Part shown: positions 54,499-63,843 of the stretch, piece by piece
How positions within the stretch are numbered: the stretch's first letter is position 1
Layout: every line of letters begins with the position of its first letter
From: Roseiarcus sp963782255
Lineage (GTDB): Bacteria > Pseudomonadota > Alphaproteobacteria > Rhizobiales > Beijerinckiaceae
DNA: 64,000 nt
Direction of reading: 5' to 3'
NCBI GenBank assembly: GCA_963782255.1
Contig: CAWAIS010000002.1
Span: forward strand, 1,178,001 to 1,242,000
Notes under the pieces: generated by a model
Seen by the model: the letters and a program-made list of their open reading frames with translations, nothing else
The model's database searches: none
What the model was told of the DNA's origin: nothing
Program-made: the position numbers and the translations under genes

Positions 54499-55491
54499 TC
54501 ACCAGACTTTTGTGACTTTGTAGCCGGAGGCGCGAAAGCGTTCGATGAGGCCGTCCTTGCCAGGAAGGTGCAGCGCTCCGACGGCGATGAAGGCGCCGCC
54601 GTCGGAGAGAAGCGGCGTCGCGCGTTCGGCCATAGTCGCATTGCGGCCGATGAGTAGGAGGCGCATGAACTCATCCTGCGCTTCCCGCTCGGCCTCGCTC
54701 ATCTCGCCCACGACGTCGGCGATCGGCAAGATCTCAGCCGGACGGCTCTCGCGATAGAGCTTCAGCATCGTTGCGTAGATGTCATCGTTCAAGTCGGGAT
54801 CTCGCGCGGCGACGGCGACGAGCGCGGCGGCTGCGTCCGGGCTAAGCGCAGAAATCGCGTCGAGCTGTTCCTCCACCGTTTCAAGCGCAACGACCTTGAC
54901 GCCGGATTCCTTTGCGGTCTCAGCGATGTACTCGTCGACTTCCGCGAGCCCGAGCGCCTGCCGCTTCGCCTCGCACGACGGTATCGCGGTCAGGATCGCG
55001 AGGAACCACAACTTGAGGTGATGGGCAAACTCAGTCGGGTATCCCTGATTGACGACAAGACGTTCAATCGCGCCGCGGTCCTTCGCCGGCACGCCCTCGA
55101 ACGTGTCGTTATCCCGATCTATGGCTTTGGCGAGCATCGCGGCGCCGACGTTGGCCTTTTCCGTGGCGTCCATCGGGCCGCCGAGCTCGGTCGCCACGAC
55201 CGTTGCGTCGTCGACATGGCTTGCCGCGCGCCGGGCGAGGGCGAGCGCGGCGTCATCGGTCGAATGGATGGTTCCGAACAAATAGGAGGGCTCAAGTCCG
55301 GGCTTCTCGATCCGCCATAAGAGGCCGTTCGCGTCGACGAGATCGTCAGTCCGGCGGGACCGGGCCGCATCGGCGCCCGCCGCCTGGCTCAAATCCTTGC
55401 CCCCACACGCCGGCGGCGCCTCAGCCTTCGCCGGAAAAGCGGCGAGGACCGCCAGAGCGAGGGCTGCGATGCAAGTCGAAGGTCGCTTCAT
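54499..55491 (-). CDS. TraB/GumN-family protein
   Basis: A 330-residue exported protein: signal peptide IAALALAVLAAFPAKAEAPP, then the TraB/GumN (PF01963-type) motifs PSYLFGTIHSTDDAALALA and GGAFIAVGALHLPGKDGLIE near the ends of the domain. Members are Tiki-like presumed metalloproteases; the HS and HLPG motifs correspond to their conserved GxxH sites. Substrate unknown. It starts 4 nt after coaA on the same strand, so it is probably the last gene of the hisE-coaA transcript. Confidence 0.85.
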   Translation of the reverse strand: MKRPSTCIAALALAVLAAFPAKAEAPPACGGKDLSQAAGADAARSRRTDDLVDANGLLWRIEKPGLEPSYLFGTIHSTDDAALALARRAASHVDDATVVATELGGPMDATEKANVGAAMLAKAIDRDNDTFEGVPAKDRGAIERLVVNQGYPTEFAHHLKLWFLAILTAIPSCEAKRQALGLAEVDEYIAETAKESGVKVVALETVEEQLDAISALSPDAAAALVAVAARDPDLNDDIYATMLKLYRESRPAEILPIADVVGEMSEAEREAQDEFMRLLLIGRNATMAERATPLLSDGGAFIAVGALHLPGKDGLIERFRASGYKVTKVW

Positions 55492-55495
55492 GCTC

Positions 55496-56455
55496 TCACA
55501 GCTTCCGGAGCGCGACTTCCTCGATGCGATGGCTCGCGCCCTTGGTCAGCAACAAATCCGCCCGCGGACGAGTGGGCAGAATGTTCTCGTGCAGGTTAAC
55601 AAGATTGATGCGTCGCCAGATTGACCGCGCGGTCGCCTCGGCTTCGACATCGTCCAGATCCGCGTATAGGCGGAAGTAGCTGCGCGGATCGCGAAAGGCC
55701 GTGTTCCTCAAGCCCATGAACCGTTCAATGTACCATTGCTCGAGCAGCGCGTCGTCGGCGTGTAGGAAAATCGAGAAATCGAAGAAGTCGGAAACGAATG
55801 GAATCTCCTTGCCGTCGCGGGGCAGGCAATTCGGCAGGAGCACGTTGATGCCCTCAAAGATGAGAATGTCCGGCCGGTCCACGACTATCGATTCACCCGA
55901 CACGATGTCGTACGTCAGGTGGGAATAGACCGGCGCCGCGACGTTGCGCTGTCCGGCCTTCACCGCAGACAGGAACCGGATCAGGGCAGTTCCGTCGTAG
56001 CTCTCGGGAAATCCCTTGCGATCCATGATGCCTTGCCGAATAAGCTCGGCGTTGGGGTGCAGAAATCCATCGGTCGTGACGAGCTGAACCTTCGGCGTGT
56101 TCGGCCATCGGGTGAGCAACGCCTGCAAGACGCGAGCGGTGGTCGATTTGCCGACGGCGACCGAACCCGCGACTCCGATGATGTAAGGCACTTTGCCGTC
56201 CGTCGCGCCGAGGAAGCGCTGGGTCGCCTTGAACAGCCCCTGCGTCGCCGCGACGTAGAGCGCAAGCAGTCGCGAGAGCGGGAGATAAATGGCGACGACC
56301 TCGTCGAGTGAAATCGGGTCGTGCGTCGATTGCAACTTGCGAAGGTCGTCGATGGTCAGGGTCAGCTGCGTGTCGGCGCGCAATTGCGCCCATTCGTCGC
56401 GCGTGAAGCGTCGAAAGGGGGATTCGAGCGGCGTCCGGCTGACTTCAAGGTTCAT
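55496..56455 (-). CDS. coaA: Pantothenate kinase, type I
   Basis: First enzyme of coenzyme A synthesis, phosphorylating pantothenate with ATP. The 319-residue protein starts MNLEVSRTPLESPFRRFTRD; the P-loop is IIGVAGSVAVGKSTTARVLQ, with QLVTTDGFLHPNAEL, SHLTYDIVSGE and ILIFEGINVLLPN following, all typical of CoaA. An upstream extension of the frame lies in the hisE region and is not conserved. The hisE-coaA order is the usual one in Rhizobiales. Confidence 0.97.
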   Translation of the reverse strand: MNLEVSRTPLESPFRRFTRDEWAQLRADTQLTLTIDDLRKLQSTHDPISLDEVVAIYLPLSRLLALYVAATQGLFKATQRFLGATDGKVPYIIGVAGSVAVGKSTTARVLQALLTRWPNTPKVQLVTTDGFLHPNAELIRQGIMDRKGFPESYDGTALIRFLSAVKAGQRNVAAPVYSHLTYDIVSGESIVVDRPDILIFEGINVLLPNCLPRDGKEIPFVSDFFDFSIFLHADDALLEQWYIERFMGLRNTAFRDPRSYFRLYADLDDVEAEATARSIWRRINLVNLHENILPTRPRADLLLTKGASHRIEEVALRKL

Positions 56456-56483
56456 AGAGACTCTCTTGCTGTCGGCATTGTGT

Positions 56484-56804
56484 TCAGGCCTTGCGCGACG
56501 CCTTCTCCTCGTGGCCGCTCCGCCCGGCTCGGCCCTCCAATTCGCTGATGACGGACGCGAGCGTAACCCCGCGGGCTTGCAGCAGGACGAGCAGATGATA
56601 AAGCACGTCGGCCGCCTCCGCGCGCACTGCTTTTTCATCCTCCGCCACGGCCGCGATGGTCAGTTCGATGGCCTCCTCGCCGAACTTGCGCGCGCAATGC
56701 GCAGGCCCTTTATCAAGCAGGGTCCGCGTGTAGGATTGCTGCGCCTCGGCGCTCGCGCGACGGGCGATGGTTTCGGCAAGGCTGTCCAGCGTGAACATCG
56801 CCAA
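56484..56804 (-). CDS. hisE: Phosphoribosyl-ATP pyrophosphatase
   Basis: Second step of histidine synthesis, removing pyrophosphate from phosphoribosyl-ATP. The 106-residue MazG-like helical protein has ARKFGEEAIELTIAAVAEDE and AEAADVLYHLLVLLQARGVT, with the glutamate and Asp residues that bind magnesium. Length is normal for the free-standing enzyme. It lies 28 nt upstream of coaA. Confidence 0.95.
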   Translation of the reverse strand: MAMFTLDSLAETIARRASAEAQQSYTRTLLDKGPAHCARKFGEEAIELTIAAVAEDEKAVRAEAADVLYHLLVLLQARGVTLASVISELEGRAGRSGHEEKASRKA

Positions 56805-56853
56805 TGGCCTATCGTTATTTAGAGACGGCGGAAAGCAGGAAAAAAGAACGAGC

Positions 56854-58281
56854 CTATTGCCGGTAGCCCACGACCGCCTTGAGTTCGAGATAGTCGTCTA
56901 TCCCGAATTCGGCGTACTCCCGCCCGTTGCCCGACTGCTTGTATCCGCCGAAGGGTGCGTGAACGTCCCATGGCGGATAATTGATGTTGACCGTGCCTGC
57001 GCGCAGCCGGGCAGCCACCGCGCGGGCGTGCTCGATATCAGTCGAGGAGACATAGGCTGCGAGGCCGTAAATCGTGTCATTGGCGATCCGGACGGCCTCG
57101 TCCTCGTCGCGATAGCTCATAACCGCGAGAACCGGGCCGAACGCCTCCTCGCGCTCGATCGTCATGCCTGATTTTATCCCTCCGAACACGGTCGGACGGA
57201 CGTAATAGCCGCGATTGAGCCCCGGCGGCCGCCCTAGGCCGCCGGCGGCGAGCCGCGCGCCTTCCCGCACGCCGGCCTCGATCAAGCGCTGGATCTTGTC
57301 GAACTGGGTCTGGCTGACGACCGGCCCGAGATCAATTCCCGGCTCGCGCGGATCCCCCACTTTCTGTGCATTCGCGACCGCCGCGGCGATCTCGAGGGCT
57401 TCGTCGTGCCTTTCTGACGGCACCAGCATGCGGGTCGGCGCGTCGCACGACTGGCCGCTGTTGGCGAAGCACGCGGCGACGCCTGCCCGCACGGCCGCCT
57501 CGAAGTCGGCGTCGGGCAGAAGGATGTTGGGTGATTTGCCGCCGAGTTCCTGCGCCACGCGCTTGACCGTGTCGGCGGCGGTCTTGGCGACGATGATTCC
57601 CGCCCGCGTCGACCCGGTGAAAGACACCATGTCGACATCCGGATGGCCCGCCATCACCTGCCCGACGTCCGGCCCGGCGCCGTTGACGAGATTGAAGACT
57701 CCGGCCGGCGCCCCCGCCGCCTCGACGATTTCGGCGAAAATGATCCCGCTGATTGGCGAGATCTCGCTCGGCTTCAGGACGACCGCGCAGCCGGCGGCGA
57801 GCGCAGGCGCGACCTTGCAGACGATCTGATTGAGCGGCCAGTTCCAGGGCGTGATCAGCGCGGCGACCCCGATCGGCTCCCGGGCGATGAGGCTCGTCCC
57901 CTTCGGCCGGCTGAATTGATAGGCCTCGAGCGCTTCGATCGTCGCCTCGAGATGAACCCGGCCCGCCCAGACCTGCGCCTCTCGCGCGAACGGCAGGGGC
58001 GCGCCCATCTCCTGCGATACCGCTTGAGCGAGGTCTTCCGCCCGGTCGTTGTAACAGTCGAGAATCTGGCGAAGCAGAGCCAGGCGGTCTTCCCGCGCCG
58101 TCAGCGCGAACGCGTTGAAGGCCGTTCGAGCCGCCCGCACCGCCCGATCCACGTCCGCCTTCGAGCCGAGCGATATTTTCGTGAACGGCTGCTCCGTCGA
58201 CGGATCGATGACGTCGAGCGTCTCGAGAACGGCCGGCTCGACCCAGCGGCCGTCGATGAAAAACTGTTCGTGACGGGTCAT
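56854..58281 (-). CDS. Aldehyde dehydrogenase family protein
   Basis: A 475-residue NAD(P)-dependent aldehyde dehydrogenase. The cofactor site includes ALITPWNWPLNQIVCKVAPA and MVSFTGSTRAGIIVAKTAAD, the general base Glu is in AQELGGKSPNILLPDADFEA, and the nucleophile Cys in FANSGQSCDAPTRMLVP. The C-terminus PFGGYKQSGNGREYAEFGID is standard. The SGQSCDAPTR loop differs from betaine- and succinate-type signatures; substrate unassigned. ATG 58281 (MTRHEQFFIDGRWVEP) was chosen over an open upstream extension. Divergent from hemN. Confidence 0.92.
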   Translation of the reverse strand: MTRHEQFFIDGRWVEPAVLETLDVIDPSTEQPFTKISLGSKADVDRAVRAARTAFNAFALTAREDRLALLRQILDCYNDRAEDLAQAVSQEMGAPLPFAREAQVWAGRVHLEATIEALEAYQFSRPKGTSLIAREPIGVAALITPWNWPLNQIVCKVAPALAAGCAVVLKPSEISPISGIIFAEIVEAAGAPAGVFNLVNGAGPDVGQVMAGHPDVDMVSFTGSTRAGIIVAKTAADTVKRVAQELGGKSPNILLPDADFEAAVRAGVAACFANSGQSCDAPTRMLVPSERHDEALEIAAAVANAQKVGDPREPGIDLGPVVSQTQFDKIQRLIEAGVREGARLAAGGLGRPPGLNRGYYVRPTVFGGIKSGMTIEREEAFGPVLAVMSYRDEDEAVRIANDTIYGLAAYVSSTDIEHARAVAARLRAGTVNINYPPWDVHAPFGGYKQSGNGREYAEFGIDDYLELKAVVGYRQ

Positions 58282-58430
58282 CGGCGTTGCGGCTTTTTGC
58301 GTTCGAGGAACGCGCTCATCTACCCTGAGCCGCCGCGGCCGCGCAACAGACCCCCGCGTCAAGTCGCCGCGGGTCGCAGTCCCCTCCGCTTGTTGGCAAG
58401 AGCGGCGCCAAGCAATACGGTTCCTGGGCC

Positions 58431-59840
58431 ATGGCCCTGACACAGCCGGCGCCTCGCGGCGCGGAGGAATGCGAACTTGACGTCGCGGAGCTGATCTCCC
58501 GCTACGACGGTCGGGTCCCTCGCTATACGAGCTACCCGACCGCGCCGCATTTCACTCCGTCGGTGGGTCCGAGCGTCTATGCGCGATGGCTATCGGAGCT
58601 TCCGGCCGACATGTCACTGTCGCTCTACCTGCATGTGCCGTTCTGCGACCGGCTCTGCCTCTACTGCGGCTGCAACACGGCGGTCGTCAGGCTGGAATCG
58701 TCGCACCGCGCTTACGCGGCGCTCATGATGCGTGAGATCGACCATGTCGCTCGGCTGATCGGCGGGCGAGCGGCTGTGTCGCATGTGCATTGGGGCGGCG
58801 GCACGCCCACCTCGCTGCCGGGCGACAGCCTGATCGCTATCATGGACCTGCTCAAGGACCGCTTCGCCTTCACCGACAATGCCGAAATCGCGATCGAGAT
58901 CGACCCGACGTCGCTGCCGCCCGACCGCAAGGACGCGCTCCAGCCCATGGGCGTGACCCGCATGAGCCTCGGCGTTCAGGACCTCGAGCCGGCCGTGCAA
59001 AAAGCGATCGGGCGGGAGCAGTCCTACGAGGAGACCGAGGCCTGCGCGCAGGCGGCGCGCGCGCTCGGTGTCGCCTCGCTCAACCTCGATCTCATTTACG
59101 GACTGCCTCTGCAAACGGCCGCAGGCGTCGCGCGCACGGCGCGCCGGGCGCTCGACCTCAAGGCCGATCGGGTCGCCGTCTTCGGCTACGCTCATGTGCC
59201 GTGGACGAAACGGCATCAGGCGCTGATTCCGGAAGATCTTTTGCCCGGACCGGTCGAGCGATATCGGCAACTCGGGGCGATCCACCGCGTCTTGACAGAG
59301 GAAGGCGGATATGTCGCCGTCGGCCTCGACCACTATGCGCTGAAAACCGATGAGATGGCGAAAGCTGCTTCCGCTCGGCGGTTGAAGCGCAGCTTCCAGG
59401 GCTACACGACCGACGCCGCGCCCGCCCTGATCGGGTTCGGTGCGAGTTCGATCGGCTCGCTGCCGCAGGGGCACGTGCAGAACGCGCCGACGGCCGCGGC
59501 TTACGCGAAAGAGATCGGGGCCGATCGTCTCGCGACCGTTCGCGGCGTCGCCCTGTCAGCCGATGACAGGTTGCGCCGCGACGTTATCGAGCGCCTTATG
59601 TGCGACCTCACGGTCGATCTCGACGCCGTCGCCGCCGGGCGCGGGGCCGATCCGGCGGTCTTGAGGGCGGCGGCTGCCGGGGGCCTGTCTCGCTTTGTGG
59701 AGGACGGCCTTGCCTCGTGGGACGGCCGGCGGATCGAGGTCAGCGAACGCGGGCGCCCGTTCGTGCGCTCAATCGCCGCGCTGTTCAATTCCTACCTCGC
59801 CCAACCGAGCGAGAAGCCGCGCCACTCGCGCGCGGTTTAG
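58431..59840 (+). CDS. hemN: Oxygen-independent coproporphyrinogen III oxidase
   Basis: Radical SAM enzyme of heme synthesis under low oxygen, decarboxylating coproporphyrinogen III. The 469-residue protein has the N-terminal HemN sequence RVPRYTSYPTAPHFTPSVGP and the cluster motif PFCDRLCLYCGCNTAV (CxxxCxxCxC, as in true HemN), then HVHWGGGTPTSL and IGLGMSS-like GFGASSIGSLPQG. These features separate HemN from HemW-like proteins. No clear FNR-type box was found upstream. Confidence 0.95.
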   Translation: MALTQPAPRGAEECELDVAELISRYDGRVPRYTSYPTAPHFTPSVGPSVYARWLSELPADMSLSLYLHVPFCDRLCLYCGCNTAVVRLESSHRAYAALMMREIDHVARLIGGRAAVSHVHWGGGTPTSLPGDSLIAIMDLLKDRFAFTDNAEIAIEIDPTSLPPDRKDALQPMGVTRMSLGVQDLEPAVQKAIGREQSYEETEACAQAARALGVASLNLDLIYGLPLQTAAGVARTARRALDLKADRVAVFGYAHVPWTKRHQALIPEDLLPGPVERYRQLGAIHRVLTEEGGYVAVGLDHYALKTDEMAKAASARRLKRSFQGYTTDAAPALIGFGASSIGSLPQGHVQNAPTAAAYAKEIGADRLATVRGVALSADDRLRRDVIERLMCDLTVDLDAVAAGRGADPAVLRAAAAGGLSRFVEDGLASWDGRRIEVSERGRPFVRSIAALFNSYLAQPSEKPRHSRAV

Positions 59841-60042
59841 CGGCGAACCTCGCGGCGACAAAGCAATCGGCGTGAGTGCGCGGAGGCTTCCGACCCGCAT
59901 GAGCACACATGCCGGAGCGCAGGTCGGGCTTGGGCGCGTCGTCAAGCGAGCCCGCCAAGTTTTTTGGAGGCGCTAGGCTTTCATTTGCACCTCGTTGTGA
60001 CGGGGCGCGCTTCACATCGCTGTCCTGCCGCGATTGTGCAGA

Positions 60043-60420
60043 TCACTCGTAGTTGCTGACCTCAATCAAATTGTTGTCTGGATCACGGAAATAGATCGAA
60101 TTCATTGCACCACGCGCGCCCGAGCCAACGATCGGGCCCAGTTCAACCGTCACGCCATGGCGCTCGAGGTCGCAGAGCCACTCCGCAATCGGCCGGTCTG
60201 TCACGAGGCTAAAATCGGACGAGCCCGGCGTCGGCCGAAACGCATTAGGCTCAAACGTTTTGTCCTTCTGGTGGACATTAATCTTCTGCGATCCGAACGT
60301 CAGGGCGGCCGGTCGGTTCGGCTCACGGACGAGGCCCATTCTCATCACATGTGTGTAGAAATAAAGGGTCCGGTCGAGGTCCGAAACCGTCAGGGCGATA
60401 TGGTCAATCCCTACGATCAT
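60043..60420 (-). CDS. VOC-family (glyoxalase/dioxygenase fold) protein
   Basis: A 125-residue single VOC domain, likely a homodimeric metal-binding protein. It starts VGIDHIALTVSDLDRTLYFY with the metal-ligand His, and ends AMNSIYFRDPDNNLIEVSNY with the conserved Glu. This is the glyoxalase/fosfomycin-resistance/ring-cleavage dioxygenase fold; the exact reaction is open. GGGGGTCTGTGG precedes the ATG at 60420. It follows the ABC transporter genes on the same strand. Confidence 0.82.
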   Translation of the reverse strand: MIVGIDHIALTVSDLDRTLYFYTHVMRMGLVREPNRPAALTFGSQKINVHQKDKTFEPNAFRPTPGSSDFSLVTDRPIAEWLCDLERHGVTVELGPIVGSGARGAMNSIYFRDPDNNLIEVSNYE

Positions 60421-60488
60421 CCACAGACCCCCAAATGAAACGAGAGCCGGCCCCGAGGCAGGCTCCCGCTCGGTTGAGGCGTTAGCGA

Positions 60489-61499
60489 TCACCCGCCGAT
60501 GCAGTGATCGACGTTCTTCGGCGTGCAGACGTCGAGGCCGGTGTAGGTCGGATCGGCCGGCGGGGCCTTGCCGTCCTTGATGTCTTTCAAGAAGTACATC
60601 GCCTTGTACCCCATCTCGAACGGCCGCTGGCCGACCTGGCCGGCGGAGAGGCCCTTCTTCATGAGATCGATCTGGACCGGCAGCGTGTCGGCGACGACGA
60701 GCGCCAGCTCACCCTTGGCGATCTTGTCCTTGTACTTGCTCGCCACCTTCTCGTAGGCGTCGGGGACGAATTGCGGGAAGCCGCCCGTCGGCGTGAAGGC
60801 GTCGAGATTCGGGTATTTGGCGAGGATGTCCTCCATCTGCTGCACGGAGAGCGGGAAGTCGTCGTTGGTGTAGAGCGGACAACCCGCGACTTCCGTCCAG
60901 CCGTTCTGCCCGGTCAGGCGCACGCCCGGAGATTCGTCGCTCTTCTTGCCCGCGAGCGTGTCGCGGATGCCCTGCATGCGCTCGTTGTGGTTGGCCGCCG
61001 CCGCGCCGCCCGACTGGATGCAGATCGTGCCGCCCTTCGGTTTGATCGCCATGACCAGCTTGGCGATGTTGACGCCGATGTCATAGTTGTGCGTGCCGAC
61101 GTAGGCGACGCGCAGGTCTTTGTCCTTCGGCAGCAAATCCGAATCCCAGGTCAGCACCGGGATCTTATTCTTGGCGGCGTCCTTTAGCGCGTTGGCGATC
61201 GCCGGCGCGTTGGCCGCGGACACCGCTATGCCGTCGACCTTCTTGGTGATGAGGTCGGCTACGATTTGCGCCTGCTCGTCGCCGCCGCCGTGTTCTCCAG
61301 GGCCGATGTAGAGGCACTTGATCGCGCCCCTGAGCTCCGCCTCGGCTTTCTTGCAGCCGGCGAGAGCCTGATCGAAGAACGGATTGTTCGTGTTTTTTGG
61401 CACAAGCGCAAAGGTGTAAGGGTCGGCGGCCTGCGCCGAGACCGCGACCGCGACCAAGGTCCCCGCCGCCGCTGCTCCGGCCAACAACAGTTTCAACAT
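60489..61499 (-). CDS. Sugar ABC transporter, periplasmic binding protein (RbsB/FrcB type)
   Basis: A 336-residue periplasmic protein with signal peptide (LLLAGAAAAGTLVAVAVSAQ) and the type I binding fold: YTFALVPKNTNNPFFDQALA, VDGIAVSAANAPAIANALKD, IPVLTWDSDLLPK and YVGTHNYDIGVNIAKLVMA. The ending CTPKNVDHCIGG carries a cysteine pair. Together with the permease and ATPase genes upstream it forms a CUT2 importer for a ribose- or fructose-type monosaccharide; the sugar is not predictable. Gene order here is ATPase-permease-binding protein. Confidence 0.92.
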   Translation of the reverse strand: MLKLLLAGAAAAGTLVAVAVSAQAADPYTFALVPKNTNNPFFDQALAGCKKAEAELRGAIKCLYIGPGEHGGGDEQAQIVADLITKKVDGIAVSAANAPAIANALKDAAKNKIPVLTWDSDLLPKDKDLRVAYVGTHNYDIGVNIAKLVMAIKPKGGTICIQSGGAAAANHNERMQGIRDTLAGKKSDESPGVRLTGQNGWTEVAGCPLYTNDDFPLSVQQMEDILAKYPNLDAFTPTGGFPQFVPDAYEKVASKYKDKIAKGELALVVADTLPVQIDLMKKGLSAGQVGQRPFEMGYKAMYFLKDIKDGKAPPADPTYTGLDVCTPKNVDHCIGG

Positions 61500-61537
61500 G
61501 CTCACTTTCCTCCCTGATTGACGCGGAGCCCTTTGGG

Positions 61538-62584
61538 TCACTCGCGCCTGGCTCCTCGGACCTTACCGAGATAGACGGCGGCAATAAGGAAGAGGCCGAC
61601 GAACGTGCCCTGCCAATTCGAATCGACGCCCGCCATCAAAAGCGAATTTCGAATGACAAAGATCAGCGCCGCGCCGATGAAAGCGCCGTAGGCGCTCGCC
61701 TCGCCCCCCATAAGATTGGCGCCGCCGATGACGGCGGCGGATATCGCCAGGAGCTCGTAAGTGACGCCAAGCGCGTTGATCGCCGAGCCCTCCCAGCCGA
61801 CGGCCAGGATCGCCGCGAAGGACGCCGCGAGGCCCGAGACGATATAGGCCTGCACCTTGATGCGGTTGACGGGAACGCCGGTCAGCAGCGCCGCCTGCTC
61901 GTTGCCGCCGACCGCCAGAACATGCCGGCCCCATGCCGTCATCTTGTAGACGACCGCGAGAATGGCGGTCAGCACGATGAGGAAGAGCAGCGGATAGCTC
62001 AGCTGAAAGGTCGACGTAATGTTCAGAGCCCCGCTTCCGAGCGCTTTGAAGCCAGGCCCGCCGGGACCGAAATTATAGATCATCCGGTTGCCCGACAGCA
62101 CAACGGCGGCGGATCGCGCGATCGACAGCATGCCCAAAGTCGTGACGAAGGGCGAGATGCCCGCGTAGGCGATGATCACGCCATTGATCAGGCCCGTGAT
62201 CGCGCCCGCGGCCAGACCCACGCCGACAGCCACCCAGGCCGGATAGCCCGCTTCGAGGGTGAGGCCGCTCGCGACCGCCGTCAGCCCCATGATCGAGCCG
62301 ACCGACAGATCGATGCCGCCGGTCGCGATGACGACGGTCATGCCGAGCGCCATGATGCCGATGAACGAGAAGTTGCGCGTGATGTTGAAGAAATTCTCGG
62401 GCGTCGCAAACGACGCCGGCTGCAGCCAGCTCATCACGAGGCAGATGAGGATGAGCGCGACCGTGACCCAGAACGACTGGGCGCCGACAATGCGTTGCCA
62501 GAGCGAGTGCTGCTGGACGCCGAGAACCGATTCGATCGAGACGTTCGCTTGCGGCGGCGGCGGATTGGCGGCGTCGGTCGACAT
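61538..62584 (-). CDS. Sugar ABC transporter permease (RbsC/FrcC type)
   Basis: A 348-residue CUT2-family inner-membrane permease with about nine helices. Hallmarks are IGIMALGMTVVIATGGIDLS with VGSIMGLTAV, and the C-terminal ISAAVIGGANLMGGEASAYG followed by AFIGAALIFVI. GAGGG lies 5 nt before the ATG at 62584, which is preferred to the in-frame ATG at 62596. It starts 9 nt after the ATPase gene stop. Confidence 0.93.
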   Translation of the reverse strand: MSTDAANPPPPQANVSIESVLGVQQHSLWQRIVGAQSFWVTVALILICLVMSWLQPASFATPENFFNITRNFSFIGIMALGMTVVIATGGIDLSVGSIMGLTAVASGLTLEAGYPAWVAVGVGLAAGAITGLINGVIIAYAGISPFVTTLGMLSIARSAAVVLSGNRMIYNFGPGGPGFKALGSGALNITSTFQLSYPLLFLIVLTAILAVVYKMTAWGRHVLAVGGNEQAALLTGVPVNRIKVQAYIVSGLAASFAAILAVGWEGSAINALGVTYELLAISAAVIGGANLMGGEASAYGAFIGAALIFVIRNSLLMAGVDSNWQGTFVGLFLIAAVYLGKVRGARRE

Positions 62585-62592
62585 CGGATCCC

Positions 62593-63348
62593 TCAAGCGG
62601 CGTGAATGGCCCCGGTGATCAGTCCGGTCACTTCTTCAGGGGTCGTCTGCTTGATCGCCTTGTCCGCGACCTTGCGTCCGCGCCGCATCACCATTACGCG
62701 GTCCGCCACGCTGAAGACGTCCGGCATGCGGTGGCTGATGAGGATGATCGCCATGCCCGAATCTTTCAGGCGCCGGATGAGGTCGAGGACTTCCGCCACC
62801 TGCCGGACGGAGATCGCGGCGGTCGGCTCATCCATCAAGACGATCCGCGCCTTAGAGAGGCGCGTCCGGGCGATCGCGACCGCCTGCCTCTGTCCGCCCG
62901 ACATTTGACGCACAAGGTCGCGGGGCCTTGTCTCCGATTTCAGTTCCTTGAAAAGGTCGCCCGCATGGCGCGCCATCGCCTTGTGATCGAGCAGGCGAAA
63001 AGGGCCGACGCGCCGCTTGACCTCCCTCCCAAGAAAGACGTTGGCCGCGGCGGACAGATTGTTGCACAACGCCAGGTCTTGATAGACGACTTCGATCCCC
63101 TTCTCTCGCGCCTCCACCGGCCGATGGAAGTGCACCCGCTCGCCCCCGAGTCGGATCTCGCCGTGAGTCGGGGGGAAATTGCCGGCGATGACTTTGACCA
63201 ACGTGGACTTGCCGGCCCCGTTGTCGCCCATGAGGCCGAGGACTTCCCCCTCCTGAAGATCCATGTCGACTTCGTTGAGCGCATGAATGGCGCCGAAGTG
63301 CTTGGACACCGAGCGCAATTCAAGAATCGGCGCCGTCGCTTGGCTCAC
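62593..63348 (-). CDS. Sugar ABC transporter ATP-binding protein, single domain (FrcA type)
   Basis: Single ATPase domain of 251 residues, as in FrcA rather than the duplicated RbsA. Walker A is GLMGDNGAGKSTLVKVIAGN, the signature is VRQMSGGQRQAVAIARTRLS, and Walker B is ARIVLMDEPTAAIS. I prefer the GTG at 63348 because GGAG lies 6 nt upstream; ATG 63369 and 63408 are in frame but have no ribosome site. It is the first gene of the transporter operon. Confidence 0.9.
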   Translation of the reverse strand: MSQATAPILELRSVSKHFGAIHALNEVDMDLQEGEVLGLMGDNGAGKSTLVKVIAGNFPPTHGEIRLGGERVHFHRPVEAREKGIEVVYQDLALCNNLSAAANVFLGREVKRRVGPFRLLDHKAMARHAGDLFKELKSETRPRDLVRQMSGGQRQAVAIARTRLSKARIVLMDEPTAAISVRQVAEVLDLIRRLKDSGMAIILISHRMPDVFSVADRVMVMRRGRKVADKAIKQTTPEEVTGLITGAIHAA

Positions 63349-63500
63349 GCAAGTCTCCACTGGCGGCATCCGCGGGACGCCGGCCGCGTTTCCTCGATCC
63401 TGTAGCATGTCAGCATTCAACAGATCGGGGCGTCGCGCAAGGGCGAAAAATCGACGGTGTCGGTAGCATCGTCGTCGCGACCTCCGGCGCGGCCCGCCGC

Positions 63501-63812
<312 letters not shown>

Positions 63813-63843
63813 TACCAAGCGCCCCGGCTCCATGCCGACCCCT

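Noticed and set aside
58389..58416. FNR/FixK-type box before hemN
   Set aside because: CTTGTTGGCAAG and the wider TTGTTGGC/GCCAAGCAA pairing do not match TTGAT-N4-ATCAA spacing or sequence.
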